Origin: Drosophila persimilis
Taxonomy: Eukaryota > Arthropoda > Insecta > Diptera > Drosophilidae
Assembly (NCBI RefSeq): GCF_003286085.1
Contig: NW_020825324.1
Span: forward strand, 1,984,001-2,048,000
Direction: 5' to 3'
Length of the DNA: 64,000 bases
The notes beneath the pieces were generated by a model. It did no database searches. It had not been told where the DNA came from and saw only the letters and a list, made by a program, of their open reading frames with translations. This document shows, in pieces, positions 1 through 12,540 of the stretch. The position numbers were made by a program, and so were the translations under genes. Each line of letters opens with the position of its first letter. Positions within the stretch are counted from its first letter, which is position 1.

Positions 1-130
1 TGTGACAAAACCAACAACCAAAGTGCGTAAATTGCAAACAAAAAAAGAGTAAGAGAAGAGGAAGACACAGAAGTAAAAGAAGAAGAAGAACAACAACGTG
101 ATACAGATACAACCGCATTTGGTCACAGAT

Positions 131-163
<33 letters not shown>

Positions 164-178
164 CGCACAGCGTTAGAG
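1..178 (+). other. Possible noncoding (5' UTR-like) exon ending at a splice donor
   Basis: The stretch is A- and AG-rich with CAA motifs, like many fly 5' UTRs, and ends at a good donor, GAG|GTAAGC, at 178/179. It has no long open frame and no recognisable protein. If real, it would be the 5' UTR exon of a plus-strand gene that starts left of the window, with an intron running into the window. I found no partner exon with confidence. It may equally be ordinary purine-rich intergenic DNA. Confidence 0.2.
130..163. repeat. (AG)n microsatellite
   Basis: Nearly pure AG dinucleotide run inside the purine-rich start of the window. Confidence 0.9.
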
Positions 179-802
179 GTAAGCAAACGCAAGTATGTGA
201 ATTTTTGTTGATGTGTCGACGAGCGTCTGTTGGGGAGGGACCTGGGGGAGGTGCGCACAATGGGAATGAGGGATATTTGCCAGAAAGGGAAAACCTGAAA
301 AGACTACACACAAGCACACACACACTCGCACTCACTCCAAAGCGGCTACAGTTAAGCGCGGAGCAGAAGAGGAAGATGATGAAGTAGAAACGCGTCGCTG
401 GAAGCCGAAGTAAAAGAAAAAGGAAGAAGAAGCAGACGCGACAGCGACAGCGACTGCGACGGCGACTGGAACAGAAGAAGCTAAACAGAAAGCACAAAAA
501 ATAAACGAGAAGCAAAAAAATCTCATATTATTTTGGCCTTCAAAAAATTTTGGCGGGCAATGAACCAACAACAACTGAGAGAGCGCGCACACGCACACGA
601 ACACAAGAGCGGAGATAGACAAACAGACAGACGGCCGGAGTCGGAGGCAGAGACAGAGGCTTTTATACATGCATAGCATATACAAATGTATATACAATAG
701 TATATACAAATGAGACAGACACATGATCAAGAGCAGGAGTGCCTGGTTGGAAGGGGGCTACATTGGTGGACTCATGGCTCCCCTCCCCCATGACTTGCAA
801 GT

Positions 803-829
803 AGCAGCAGCAGCAGCAGCAGCGGCAGC
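803..829. repeat. (AGC)n trinucleotide repeat
   Basis: About eight AGC units, the last ones degenerate to GGC. There is no long open frame around it that would make it a coding poly-Q tract. Confidence 0.85.
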
Positions 830-1809
830 GGGCGGGCACATGCCCGTGTGTGAGTCGGGTTTGCCTTCCTAAAATGTCTAAGCCCCCTTTCACCCCCTCA
901 TCCATAACCATGGCAAAAGCAGCTCGAACTTATCCTCCGCCCTTCTGTTGAACAACGCATTGCGTGCAGACTTTCAAGTAGACAGCATCGAACGCAGACA
1001 CTGAGAGAGAGAGAGAGGCAGAGCGAGAGCGCGCGAGAGTGCGACATGGGTATGCGAAACGCAGTTGCCGGCCGGCACAGCGCAGTAAGCGCCTCTTTCA
1101 ATCCATTCAGCCCGCTGCCCTCCCCCTACACAAACGAGCAAGCACGCTCGCGTAAACGACAAGATATGTACATACATATGTGCATATCTGTATGTACATA
1201 TGTACATATGTTTACGTAGCGAAATTGGACAGAAAAATTAAAACTTGAACAAATTAATTTTGTACGGGACTGTTCCGAGCTTTCACGTTGTATTTTTGTG
1301 AGTATGATTTTCTGTAATTGCATTATACACACATTCATACATAGTATGTACATATTTATTATTACGACTTTATTAAATTTCTATTGCTCCTCAAAGAAGT
1401 AAAAATGTTTAGAGAATATTTGAAAGATCTGCAAATTCCCCAAAGATGCATTAATCATTATTCTTCTTATTCTCAAAGTCAAAATTAAAGTAACCTCATA
1501 TTCACATGTATTACTCTTTCTAGCCAAGCAACCACAGTGCAGACTTGTGAGGGGTTCCACTCACGCACACTCCGACCAGCACACACACATGATGCCAGAC
1601 GGACAAGACAAAAACAACAACGACTTGCGACGGCATACCCAAAGCGCCAAAAAGGCAGAAGGCGGCGGGCAGAGGGGCTGCAGCTACATGGAGGAACTTA
1701 TGCCACATCCATAAAAGTACAATGTGTGGTAATGAATAAGGGGGGCGGGCGGGCAGCCCGGGCAAGGATCTCCAGACAGTGGACCACGGACCATGGACAG
1801 CGGACTTCA

Positions 1810-2058
<249 letters not shown>

Positions 2059-2529
2059 TCATCGTTGTCTACGAGTCCATTGGTCACTCCACAAACCGTA
2101 AAAATGTTGAGCTTGTGTCTAATTTGTGCATACAAAGTGAAGGAAAGGAACTCTTCCTGCAATGGGCTGGGTTGGGGCAACTGAAGGGGCTCGACAGGGA
2201 GTTCAGAACAATAGCCGAAGGGTGCAAGGCTGCCGCTGCTGTTGGCCTGTTGGGCGGGGCGTAGCTGTTGTGGCAACCTGTTGATTCCGAACTGATGAAG
2301 TCAAGAAAAACCAAAATTTTAATGGAGCCATTGAGCTTCGGGCCTGGACCTAATTTGAGGTTCAGTTTTCGACTGGACTCGAATCCGGGTTTAGTTATGA
2401 TGCAGGTTTTTGTGTTCACTCCTGAGTTCAGCATGAACTTGGGTTTAAATTTCTGTTTCACATTAAGTTTGGCTATATAGCCTTTGGGTACAGTTAAGAA
2501 CTGAGTTTTGTGTGTTGTTCGGGTCGACG

Positions 2530-2594
2530 AACGAAGCGAGTGAGCCGCGAATAGACGGACGAGCAAAGCGAGTGCGCAGGGGCTTGTCTCCTAG
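2530..2594 (+). mobile_element. Helitron/DINE-1-type 3' terminal module
   Basis: The sequence contains GAAGCGAGTGAGC, then a second AAGCGAGTG copy, a short hairpin (AGGGG, loop, CTCCT) and the end CTAG followed by T. Canonical Helitrons end in a hairpin plus CTRR and insert before T. Four related modules occur elsewhere in this window. Family assignment is inferred from this layout; no 5' end was found. Confidence 0.55.
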
Positions 2595-2888
2595 TAAAGT
2601 ATTTTCTATTATGTTTTGATATCAGTTTTGCTTCAAAAGCTCTGATTCTGACTCAGTGCTGTGGAGGGGAAGTTTTTTAAAGACCAACTTTAGTTTTCAG
2701 GGGGATTTTCAGATATGTCTATGGTTTTGTGGATTTCTCGGTTCGTGGAACTTTTTGCCATTCTTTCTCATTGTCTTCCCCCCTCTTCAGTGATCGTCAT
2801 GACCGCATAAGGCACTCAGAGAAGTGCCGAAGTGTTACCAATGGAACAGAACCGCATAGAATAGCGGCAACAGCCGACACAAAAGAGC

Positions 2889-2929
2889 AAAACCGAACCG
2901 AACCGAACCGAACCGAACCGAGCCGAACG
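2889..2929. repeat. (AACCG)n pentanucleotide repeat
   Basis: Seven to eight tandem AACCG units with slight decay at the right end. Confidence 0.9.
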
Positions 2930-3098
2930 AAATTTAAAGGAAAGGAATCTTGGCACACAATCATATGCGAGTCGAGGCACGCTCTGTTGGGCAAATGAAC
3001 TTAAAATTCCGTTTACGTTTTGCTTGCTTAATAGGATTCCCTTTATTTCTTATTATTTTTGTTTTTGTTTATTTTTTTCCTTCCTTGAAACCAGCGGA

Positions 3099-3123
3099 AG
3101 AGAGAGAGAGAGAGAGAGAGAGA
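3099..3123. repeat. (AG)n microsatellite
   Basis: About 12 AG units. Confidence 0.9.
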
Positions 3124-4397
3124 TGTGATCAGTTCAAGCTCAAACTGTGAACCCAACTCAAAGTTCTTGGAGGTTCTCCCAAAAAATTATTCGGAATTTT
3201 CTAGAAAATGTGTGTGCTTTTTTTTTAAATTGCTGGAATTGGTTGGGAAATATTTCATTGAGGCTTTGTTGGTTATTTTTTATGTCTTAAGGTTCGAATA
3301 GGATAACAAATTCCAACTAAAATATCTTCCTTCAGTGGAATTTCGAAGGAATCCACAAATTAGTGTCTAATATCAGTCCATTACCCACACATTCAGCAAG
3401 CAGATAACACCACAATCATCCAATCTGTATTCAATTATTTATTGGAGATGTGGAAGCACGGGACTATTAAAGTGACTGCTGATAAGACAACATCCACTTC
3501 ATTTATGGCTAGTGGCTCGAAAGAGTCGTGCAATCCAATGCCAACTGTTTAAAAGTGCGAATATCTTATGGCAGTAAAATGTGATTCGTCTTGCAATCGC
3601 ATGACCTCTATGCTCATCTATGTGCAGCCCCTTTGGCCATTAAAATACCTTAGGATCTGATTATACAAACTTAGTTAAAAGACTTAAATTTAGTTTGGTT
3701 TTGTAGTTTTTTTGGTTTACCAACAACAATAGGGTTTCTATTGTCTGGTCTTACACTCTTCAATTGAAGAGTAACGGACTACGACCATTATGCAGTCAAG
3801 TTGGCAGCCCTTTCCTTCGTCCTGCTGATGGACATTGAAGTGTGGCTGAGACACCTAGTGCCTAAGACTACTCTATCAATAAATGGATACTGTTTGGAAT
3901 GAAAGAACTAGCGGCTACGATCACTTATACATCTATACATTTTTGTGAAAAATGCATACTAAAAAATACCGAAAAACGATCGTTGCGACCTGTTTGGAAA
4001 AAGCAGAACTATTACTAGTACTAGATTCCTGGAAAGAGTACCATTTGTGCCTGCTGAAGAGTTTGTCATCGTTTGTATCCTTAACTGTCGTTCCATATAA
4101 TACCCATATGTACATATACTTATAAATCTGTGTATTTTCTTTCATGTGCTGCCAAATAGTAGATCATGGAGTATTTAACGACCTAGGACTAAGTGACTCT
4201 TGACGCGTGAGTAACGATTAATTAATTAAATCTATGAACTTTTGGTTACCTTTTTGCTGAAGTATAATTAGGATTACGATTGATTTGTTTAGAGACTCAT
4301 TTGGCCCATAAATTACAGCACACATGTACATTTAACACTTCCCCTTTCTGCTCGGGCCATTATTTAAATGGCAATCACGTAAATGGTTTGTCGAGCA

Positions 4398-4439
4398 GCT
4401 CCAACCCCAGCCCCAGCCCCAGCTCCAGCTCCAGCTCCC
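4398..4439. repeat. CCCCAG / CTCCAG hexamer repeat
   Basis: Tandem CCCCAG then CTCCAG units. The Trp/Gly-rich minus-strand peptide they encode is a repeat artefact. Confidence 0.85.
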
Positions 4440-4950
4440 ATTGAATGTCAGGTATAATTTTCCCATGTCCCCGAAACGGTTCGAGCAACTAAAGTGAAAT
4501 ACATAATTGCCGATCTTTGTTAAATTTCTTTGGGGCTTCTTCTTTCTTTTTGGCAATAGATACATACATACATATATGTACATGGCTCTTTTGTTTGTTT
4601 TGTGTGTGGCTCCGAAGCAAAGAAGAAGTCTTTATCGGAAATGCCACGCAGCAGACACCAGACGCCAGTAGTTCGGATTCGGCGACTGTCAAAGGCAGCG
4701 TAGAGGCGAAAAGTAGAGGAAAAAATCAAATCAAATGGGCAATTAATCAATCAAAATGAGAAACTACACGGAGAGTGGGAATAGCGTCGAGCTTCTACTA
4801 TTGGGACCTGCAACAATTGTCAATTGATTCAATGCCCGACAAAGAGTTCAAGATATGGCCAAACGATCGAATGAACGAATGAACGATCGAACAATTTTCG
4901 GCAATTCAATATGGCCTGGCCCGCAATCCGCCGTCTGCCGTCCGCAGGGG

Positions 4951-4971
4951 CTGGCCTGGCCTGGCCTGGCT
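4951..4971. repeat. (CTGGC)n pentanucleotide repeat
   Basis: Four CTGGC units. The same unit recurs at 20717-20747. Confidence 0.85.
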
Positions 4972-5807
4972 CCCACCAATTTAGGCCCAACAATTAGTTG
5001 GCAATTGTCCCCCAGTTATACTCCGATACCTCTGACTGAACTGACAAAAAATTATTTCTTTGATTGCCAACCATGTCCAATGCGATATTTTGGAACAAGC
5101 CACAGACCCAGACACAGGCGAAAGATACTCTTAGACAAACTGTGATTGTTGTTTTAGCATTTTTGTGGCTCTGCTCTCGATCTTGTCGCATCCGATCTGA
5201 ACTGCTTTCTGCTGTTGCCAGGCCAATTAAACGGATCGATTATTAAGCAAATTAAGGAATGTCAATGCATACGATTAGCTTAGCATATTCACGGCAACAG
5301 GTTCAGCGCCAGTCCCCCGTCCCCCCGCGTCTTGTGTCGGCACAACTCCATTGAACTTGATTCCAGTCCCAGACACTCGCAGACCTGTCCGTGCTAGAGA
5401 CCTGTGCTAGAGGTGCTCAAGCCAAATAGTTTGTGACTTTATTAGTGACTGTTTGTGCCCTCAGTCGAACACTAAAACAGGCCTGGGCTCTCTCTCTTTT
5501 TTCTATATTTATTAGTGGCTATTGGTCTGATATGTGCATACCTTATGGAATGGAAATATATGCTTACAAATATATATATGTAAAATAAATTAACAAATTA
5601 GATGCTCAATAATTACTCAATTATGATCACTTGAAAAGTGGGAAAAACTTATAGAAAATATATCTTTACTTTAATATTTTTAAGATCTTTCTCCTGATGG
5701 AGATTTCTAGCGCTAGGATAAACATACCATCAATATATCTTTTAAGCAATGAAACCTATAAAATATTATATAGAATTCTTTCGATATTGCCTACTCAAAT
5801 TGGGAAA

Positions 5808-5881
5808 GATCAGTGATCTTTGCTCGTTCTTCTATTGTATCTTTTTAATAGTGATCAGTGATCGGTGATCTTTGCTCATTG
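5808..5881. repeat. Local direct repeat around GTGATCTTTGCTC
   Basis: The word GTGATCTTTGCTC occurs twice about 53 bp apart, each preceded by GATCAGTGATC-like sequence. It looks like a small local duplication. No gene overlaps it. Confidence 0.6.
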
Positions 5882-7862
5882 TTTTTTTTTCATATTTTTT
5901 GTAGTTCGTGTCACGCAGTCATCTCTGTTTGAATGGCTTTTCTTTTGTAGTATTTTGTGCAGATTTGTCGGTATCGAGATCTCAATTCGAGTGGCCCCAA
6001 CAATGCGGCATCGGCATAGGCATCGATCGCTCGGATTAGATTGAGATTTCATTAATTAGTTTATGTGTTTGAATGGCTGTCTCTCGATGTCGCCTGATCT
6101 TGTTGCTAGCTGGAGATCGATCGGATTTCATTTCTGGGGAAGCTCGATCAACCTGCTGTCTCTGACGCTGCCCTGCCTCTTCTGCCACTTCTGAGTCTGT
6201 CTCTGAGTCTCGGGACTCTGCCTTCGGTGGTGGCTTATCTTTTCATGGCGCGTTGTCAAATCAATGCCATTTCAAACATTTCGTATGCAAATGAATCGTT
6301 TGAGGCGTCGCATAAATTATGAGCATAAAAATGCCAACTGCGAGTAGAAAAAAGTTTCAAATAATATTAACCGGCCACAAAGCAGCAGCACGTGCGGCTC
6401 GGAAACGGGTTGGTTTTGGGCCTTTTTGGGGGACGGGGGAGTGGAGCTTGCCACTTTTCGTAGGCCAAAAGAATGCTTCTCACTCACTCACAGATACATG
6501 TAAATGCATATATGTATGTACATGTGTGCGAAGTGTTTCTTCAATCCCCATAAAATCCGACAGACCAGCGCAAGATGAGGGCAAAAAAATTCGCTGGTCT
6601 CAAATACCCTTCAAAATGCATGGACAATGTATTTTTTTGGTTCCCATTGCACTTGGCAGAGCTGCAAGGTAATATACATATACGGTTGTTTACCAGGTTT
6701 CCTTTTTCTATCTAAGAAAAAAAAGACAAAAACGGATCAAAAGTCCCGCCATAGACAGGTCGTTCCCAAGGCAGTAATATGATATTCATACTTTTGTGAT
6801 ATGCACCGATGCTGGTCGTGTTATTAAAGTCTAGATACATGAAACTTGTGATGTTTGCACTGCTTATCTCTATCAGAAACTACGATTACATCGACTGATG
6901 ATTATTTTGATACCATCTATAGTCTTTGAGTCCTTAAAAACAATAGTTCACCCTATCGCGACTCTTATTTCTGGCAGTGTCTTTCAAAATCTGTCTGGGT
7001 AATACTACCCTTTGAAAGGGAATGGAAAAAGGGTCGCCTGGCCAAGAATATCGGGCTTAAAAGCCTTCAGCGGCGTCGCCGTCTTCATCGTCGTTCAGTT
7101 CAAAAGGAAACGCCAAAAAGATATGCGGGGAGTTTGCTGTTTTATTTTTTATATACTCGTATTTTGTTTGTGCTTTTGCTTTTTGGGGCAACAAGATTCC
7201 ATTTCATTTCATTTTAACTGGAATCAAATTACGAAACCCACGACAATCATGAAGATGAGGATGATAACGAAAGCTAGCAGCGATTCCCCAAAAAATTGTG
7301 AATGAAGCGTATCTAAATGGGTTTCGAGTCTCTGAGAACGAAATGGACTTTGGAAGGAACTCACTTTTGTCGAATTTCGGGAAAAGATTGAATGTAATAG
7401 GAAGTAACGAACATTCTTTAGAAGTTGTTAAAAGATGTCTGATTCATACAATGGTGAAACGGGTTACTATTTATAGGAGAGGAGAGTTTTGTAGCCTCCT
7501 AAGTGGGTACAGAAACTGGGCCTGTGGATCTGATTGGGAGATATATTGCTGATTCTCTATAGTATATATAGTAAAGTTCATAGCAAAAAGATTAAAGCAC
7601 ATATATGTATGTATATGTACCTATATATTTATACCTAAGTAGACTACCAGCTATTTCAGCCTTCTCTCGATGGTATCTTTTAGATATCCCTTCCCAGAGT
7701 AAAAGTTTCTATTGACAAAAAAAATATTTTTCCTGGTAACCTCATAATGAGATCAACCAATGCCGCACTTCTGCTCCTTGGGCCACCCCCATCTCCTTTT
7801 CGAAAGCCCGTTGATCATGTGTGAACCAGAAAACGGTTGGCGCAGAAAGCTTAAGCATCTTC

Positions 7863-7892
7863 ATACCCTTCCAGGGCGGTATTATGATTTTG
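7863..7892 (+). mobile_element. DINE-1 (INE-1)-like fragment
   Basis: ATACCCTT followed by GGCGGTATTATGATTTTG matches the conserved core of DINE-1/INE-1 (ACCCTT, a GGGTATTATGATTTTG stretch, then GACCAG), recalled from the family. The outer limits cannot be set by eye and the element probably extends to the right. Confidence 0.5.
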
Positions 7893-8378
7893 TTAGTCTT
7901 CTTGACAACGATTCAAAGCCGGGTTCTCAGCGTGTTCATCTGTATCTTTAGGCGCATAGCTGCTTTGAGAACGATCTATTGCAGAACAGATATTTCGGAG
8001 CAAAACTAGTATATGAAAACTTGTTGGTAATTTTCTAGTATTTTTCTATTTTAAATTTCTGATTCCTATTTTACTGTTTATTTTAGTATTTGCTGCTATT
8101 TTAGCATGGTATATTCTAGCATTTAATTTTCTAGTATTAATCTTGTAATTTTCCTGTATTTTTTGTTCGAATTTGATTCGATTTTTTTCTAGTATATTTT
8201 TTCAATTTCCCGGAAAAACTATCTTCAACAGAAGATATCAGATGTGGATATCAGATATCAAGGATTGAAGTATCAGCTCTTAAGCTTAGGGTATCCTAGA
8301 CTTCGTAGTCTTCGTAAGTCCGAGTTCCCTTCTCTGTTGTTGGGTTTTGTTTTGTTTTTTTTTTTTTTTTTGGGGCAG

Positions 8379-8512
8379 GAAGCGAACCAAGATCGAGTTG
8401 GGATCTGGCGACCGTCACACATTTTGCCATTGACAACGGTGGCGTCGCTCTCGTGAGGGGGATGGTGGGGGGGCCGGGCAAGTCGAACGCCACGGGCATA
8501 AAGTTCACACTC
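8379..8512 (+). other. Candidate internal coding exon (unsupported by homology)
   Basis: An 18-base T run ending in GGGGCAG forms a strong acceptor, and CTC|GTAAGT a strong donor, around 134 nt. Only one of three frames is open across it. It gives 44 codons with no low-complexity bias, ending in SNATGIKFTL, and would be entered with two bases of a split codon and left in phase 0. I do not recognise the peptide. Chance agreement is quite possible in a 27 kb noncoding stretch. Confidence 0.25.
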
Positions 8513-8648
8513 GTAAGTAAATAAATTTAAATGGCGGCACTTCTTCTGTTAATCTTCTCCTTCTTTTTTTTCTCTCCTGTGTTTCTTCTTATTTTTATGT
8601 CTTCCTCTTCTGGTTCGTTGTATTTATTTTGAATTTGTTGCCATACCG

Positions 8649-8677
8649 TACCCTTTAAGAGGGTATTATGATTTTGG
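8649..8677 (+). mobile_element. DINE-1-like fragment
   Basis: TACCCTTTAAGAGGGTATTATGATTTTGG, split here as TACCCTTTAAGAGGG and TATTATGATTTTGG, is a close match to the DINE-1 core. The sequence to the right (to about 8.95 kb) may be decayed element. Confidence 0.6.
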
Positions 8678-9754
8678 CAGGGCAGCAGCTTCGAATGGCT
8701 CATACGATATTTACGATATCAACTGTTCGTCAACTTTTTAGGATCGACAACTAACCGGCAGCTCCATTCAAAGTGGAGAAACCTACTCCTATAATGATAT
8801 TGACTAGTCTAGTCTAGTTTGGATGCAAGCTATGCAGATCCTTAGTTGGCTTATCTCTCGCCTTGCCGTACTTAAGTTTAATCCGATATGAATCGTATAG
8901 GGTATTTGCAGCATCGACGCTCGAAGTGCGGCTTCTCCTGTTGCTCAACTCTTTTCTGAGTTATTTTGGGTTTTTGTGGGGATATTTTTTGTTGTGTTTG
9001 GTTCGGTTCGCGAAACGTTTTTCATAAGAAATTCAGCAGGCAAGCTAAAGATTTCGTTTCTTTAGTGCTGGGCATTAAGATTTTTATGGTTATTAATTTG
9101 CTAAGTAATACGAAGATGATAAGGTGAGAGGGGATCGCGGGTTGGGCTGAGGCTGGGGCTGATGGCTTAAAGAAAGATCTGCGTCCAGGGTCGGAGCTGG
9201 AGTGGACAGCCAGGCCAAGACCCAAAAAGGCACAAATAAAGGGCAAACAATTCAGAAGAAGAAGAGTCTGGAGTTCTGTGAATGAAGAGCACTTTGCATT
9301 GAACAAGAGCGCGATTAAAACGGTCAGTTTTGTACCCTTTATTTTATTTTTTATTTTTTAGGTGAACATATAATTATGTACATATCTGTATCTTTAATTT
9401 TTGCACGAATCGCGATCCATAAATAATGCCAGGGGGTCATAGAGAAAGTCGGCGACTGCGAGCGGATACTCCTTCTTTCATTATTTAAGTCCGGGCTTAT
9501 TTTTGCTATCTAGGACTTTCTTGGCCATCAAATACCTCAACTTTCGTGGATGGTAGAACCATTAACGACACATATTTCAGCGTATAACAGATCACTCAAA
9601 AAGAAGCACGACCATTAGGCTTTGGGTCTTAAACGATCTGATGGTTCCCAGCAGAAGTCCTTCAATGCCAATCCGTCGAGATCCAGCTCGGAGTTGTCTC
9701 GGGGCTTAATTAAAGCCATTAAGATGGCTCTAATAGAAGCCACAAAACTGGGCT

Positions 9755-9778
9755 CACACACACACACACACACACACT
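9755..9778. repeat. (CA)n microsatellite
   Basis: About 11 CA units. Confidence 0.9.
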
Positions 9779-10830
9779 TATACATAAATCAATTTTAAGT
9801 GGCTTTCAACACTGGTTGTCTTTGGTTCGTGCTGTCAGCTTTTGGGGAGGGGTGGGGGATCCGTCGTCTCTCTAATTAAATTCTGAACGCAAATAACTTT
9901 CAATTTCCTTCGGGCCAAAAAACATAAAAACAATTTGGAAATGTGCACAAACATGAGCAAACATACACCCATTCGCCCGGCCCTCTATAATTATGTATTA
10001 GGGTTTGCTTGTCGCCATAATAAATACATAAATAATTAAGCCAAGCCAATCCAAGCCAAGCAACAAAAAAAACTTTTGTGCTGGTGCCTCGAGGCCCAAG
10101 GGGAACCTCACCGAATCGAGTCGAGATTGAGCTGGGCTGGGCTGGGCTCAGCCCTTCATTGTCAACCCGTTGCGGTTTGATTGGCCCCCCTCTCACCCTC
10201 GTCTTCCATATATACTCGTATAACCTGACAAATCTAGTTGGCTCACATTCCAGTAGAAACCGAAACAGAAAATTCATCGCATAAAACTAAATTAAATTCA
10301 AAAGCAATAAAAAAAAAGTCTTTTATACGCACTGTGCCTTGTGATTGTCTCTCGGTTTGTCTCTCTGTCTGTCTGTCGGTCTGTCTGTCTGTGTGGTGAC
10401 TTCCCCTTTCGATTTTGGCCATGTTCGTTCGCCACATGATCCCGACCCCTGTTCCCCAGAGCCAGAGCCAGAGCCAGAGTCGGAACGGATCCACAGCCAA
10501 GCCCCCAATCCCCCCAACCCAAACCCGGCCCATGCGTGTGGGTCGAGTATGTAAATGGATCTTTTAAATATTTATAAAATTTAATTGCGTTTGTTATGCG
10601 TATTTGCTGACTGAAACTGCTGACTGGGACTGGGACTACCTCCTTCAATATTCACACTTTGCTTCTCAGGCCACAGCCGACCAAAGGTGACGGAAGCGGA
10701 TTGATACGACACGAATCAAGTCAATTCGAAACGAATATATGGAGTATTTGGCGTATTTGAAGGCAAGTATCAGTTTTCGGGGATCAAATGTTGCTTAGAA
10801 TATTCCCATCGAAGGGTTTTATCTCTCGAG

Positions 10831-10849
10831 AGAAGCGAGTGAGCAGGGG
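10831..10849 (+). mobile_element. Truncated Helitron/DINE-1-type 3' module
   Basis: AGAAGCGAGTGAGCAGGGG matches the left half of the modules at 2530, 14771 and 41835, but the CCCCTAGT half is missing. Confidence 0.45.
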
Positions 10850-11665
10850 CTGATGCACGAAAGAAACCATGCCTTTGAGCTGTCAATTGGCATAAGTTGC
10901 TTCAAAATATATCTATCTTATATATAAAATGAGCATACATATGTATATATCAATTACAGCTTTCATCCAAGAACTCATTATTAGTCCTAGTGTCTTTTTT
11001 CCATTGACAACTTTGTCGCCTGTCAATGCGTGAGGTCGTTGTCATGCAAAAGTGCCGAGAGATTGTTAGGAGAGTCTTCTTGTCTCCCTCCCCGCTATGT
11101 GGAAAGATCCATTCATAGTTCAAACCATATCTACATATATTCAGCAAAAAATGTTTGTAACTGCGCAGATATTTTTTGCTCTTTCGATTCCAACAGCTGA
11201 GCACACGAGAGGTGGTGAGGTGGTGAGGTGCTGAGGTGCTGGTGGTGTGTACTCGTGTGTTTATCTTGTCATTGTAGTAACCAGAACAACTCCAGTATCC
11301 AGTACGCAGTAACCATGGCAGTTCCAGTCCCAATACCAGCATAAGTACCCCCTCTTCACAGCTCTTTTGTTAATTGTAAGTGGCATTTTTAATAGAGTTT
11401 TTGCTGTTGTTGTTCCGTCCTTTCAATTTAATTATAATTCTGATGCCCTTGCTGGGGGTATGTGTATATCTGCAGGGCCCAGGGGGAAGCATCCAGAGTA
11501 CATATGCACATACAATACATAATATTGTACCTATGTACCTTTTATGTGAGTAGATTGCCAGGATTGTTGGGATTAGGAGTAGTTTTCTATACGCTTCGAT
11601 CCCCCAATTTGTAGGGTATCTAAAGCAGCCATCGGCTGCGACTAGTCTAAGTCTACAGTCTAAGA

Positions 11666-11768
11666 CAGTGATCGGCACCAATACACTAGCATTTTCGATC
11701 GAGCTTTGTTCCGTTTTACGCACACAAACGCCCTGCGAAACATGCGAATGTATGCGTGCCGACCACTG
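11666..11768. mobile_element. hAT-type MITE (103 bp) with 8-bp target duplication
   Basis: The left end CAGTGATCGGCAC and the right end GTGCCGACCACTG are inverted repeats matching at 12 of 13 positions. The flanking octamers are GTCTAAGA (11658-11665) and GTCTAAGG (11769-11776), 7 of 8 identical. A CA..TG terminus and an 8-bp duplication are the marks of hAT-superfamily insertions. The interior is too short for a transposase, so this is a non-autonomous copy that would have depended on an element elsewhere. Confidence 0.75.
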
Positions 11769-12492
11769 GTCTAAGGCTGGCCTTGTCTTCTGGCTAATAG
11801 AGTTTGGTTTGCTACTTTGATTTTCATTCAGTCTTATTACACGGGCCGTTTAATTTATGCCACTTCTGGGCCTCCGGGAGAGACTCTTCACTTCAATTTA
11901 TGGCTCTCTTGATAATTGGGGAAACCAAGGGACCCGTCTCTATGTCTCTATGATGGTGATGTGGACAACTCTAATGATGAATAATCATGACTTGGCTTTG
12001 ACAAATCGTACATTTACATGGACGCGTGTCGGCCTGGGAAGAGAAGGGAAGCAGATGGATAGATAGATCGATAGGTGTCGCTGGGGCAATTTGAAATTCA
12101 AATTATTGAAATGAAATTTACTTGGCTTTCTCATACATATCGATTATTGTTCGTATACTCGAACAGCCGCTGGCGATTTCGACCCGCAGACGAATCGATC
12201 CGAACCGATCCGCTGATGGAGCTGCCAATAGGCTGGAATGGGTCTAGGTATCGGTATGGGCCTGGGGATGGATGACGCCACCAGGTTGGTCTTGGTCTTG
12301 GATGGGGCGTGAACGGCAGACACTCGACTCGGTTAACGTCTCCGATATTCACACGCCGGTTAATTGATTGCAGCCGGAGCCGGAGACCGGAGACCGGAGC
12401 AGCAGTAACTACGAAGAAATCGTTTTCCAATCATTAGTTATGTGTTCCTTAAACCATGGTTACCGCCCCAGATCCAGATCTGGCAACTCCTC

Positions 12493-12540
12493 TGAGTCTT
12501 AGTCTTAGTCTTAGTCTCAGTCGCAGTCGCAGTCGCAGTC
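12493..12540. repeat. (AGTCTT)n / (AGTCGC)n hexamer repeat
   Basis: AGTCTT units pass into AGTCGC units. It gives a Ser/Leu/Arg low-complexity peptide in one frame. Confidence 0.85.

Larger units (their letters stand above)
8678..11657. other. Noncoding stretch, no gene recognised
   Basis: Only short or low-complexity open frames were seen. It contains a (CA)n run, CTGT/CTGTCGGT-type pyrimidine repeats near 10360-10390 and a truncated Helitron-type module at 10831. Confidence 0.5.

Noticed and set aside
2084..2566. 160-codon minus-strand frame
   Set aside because: It runs through the Helitron-type module and a phrase-like repeated stretch, and no protein likeness was seen.
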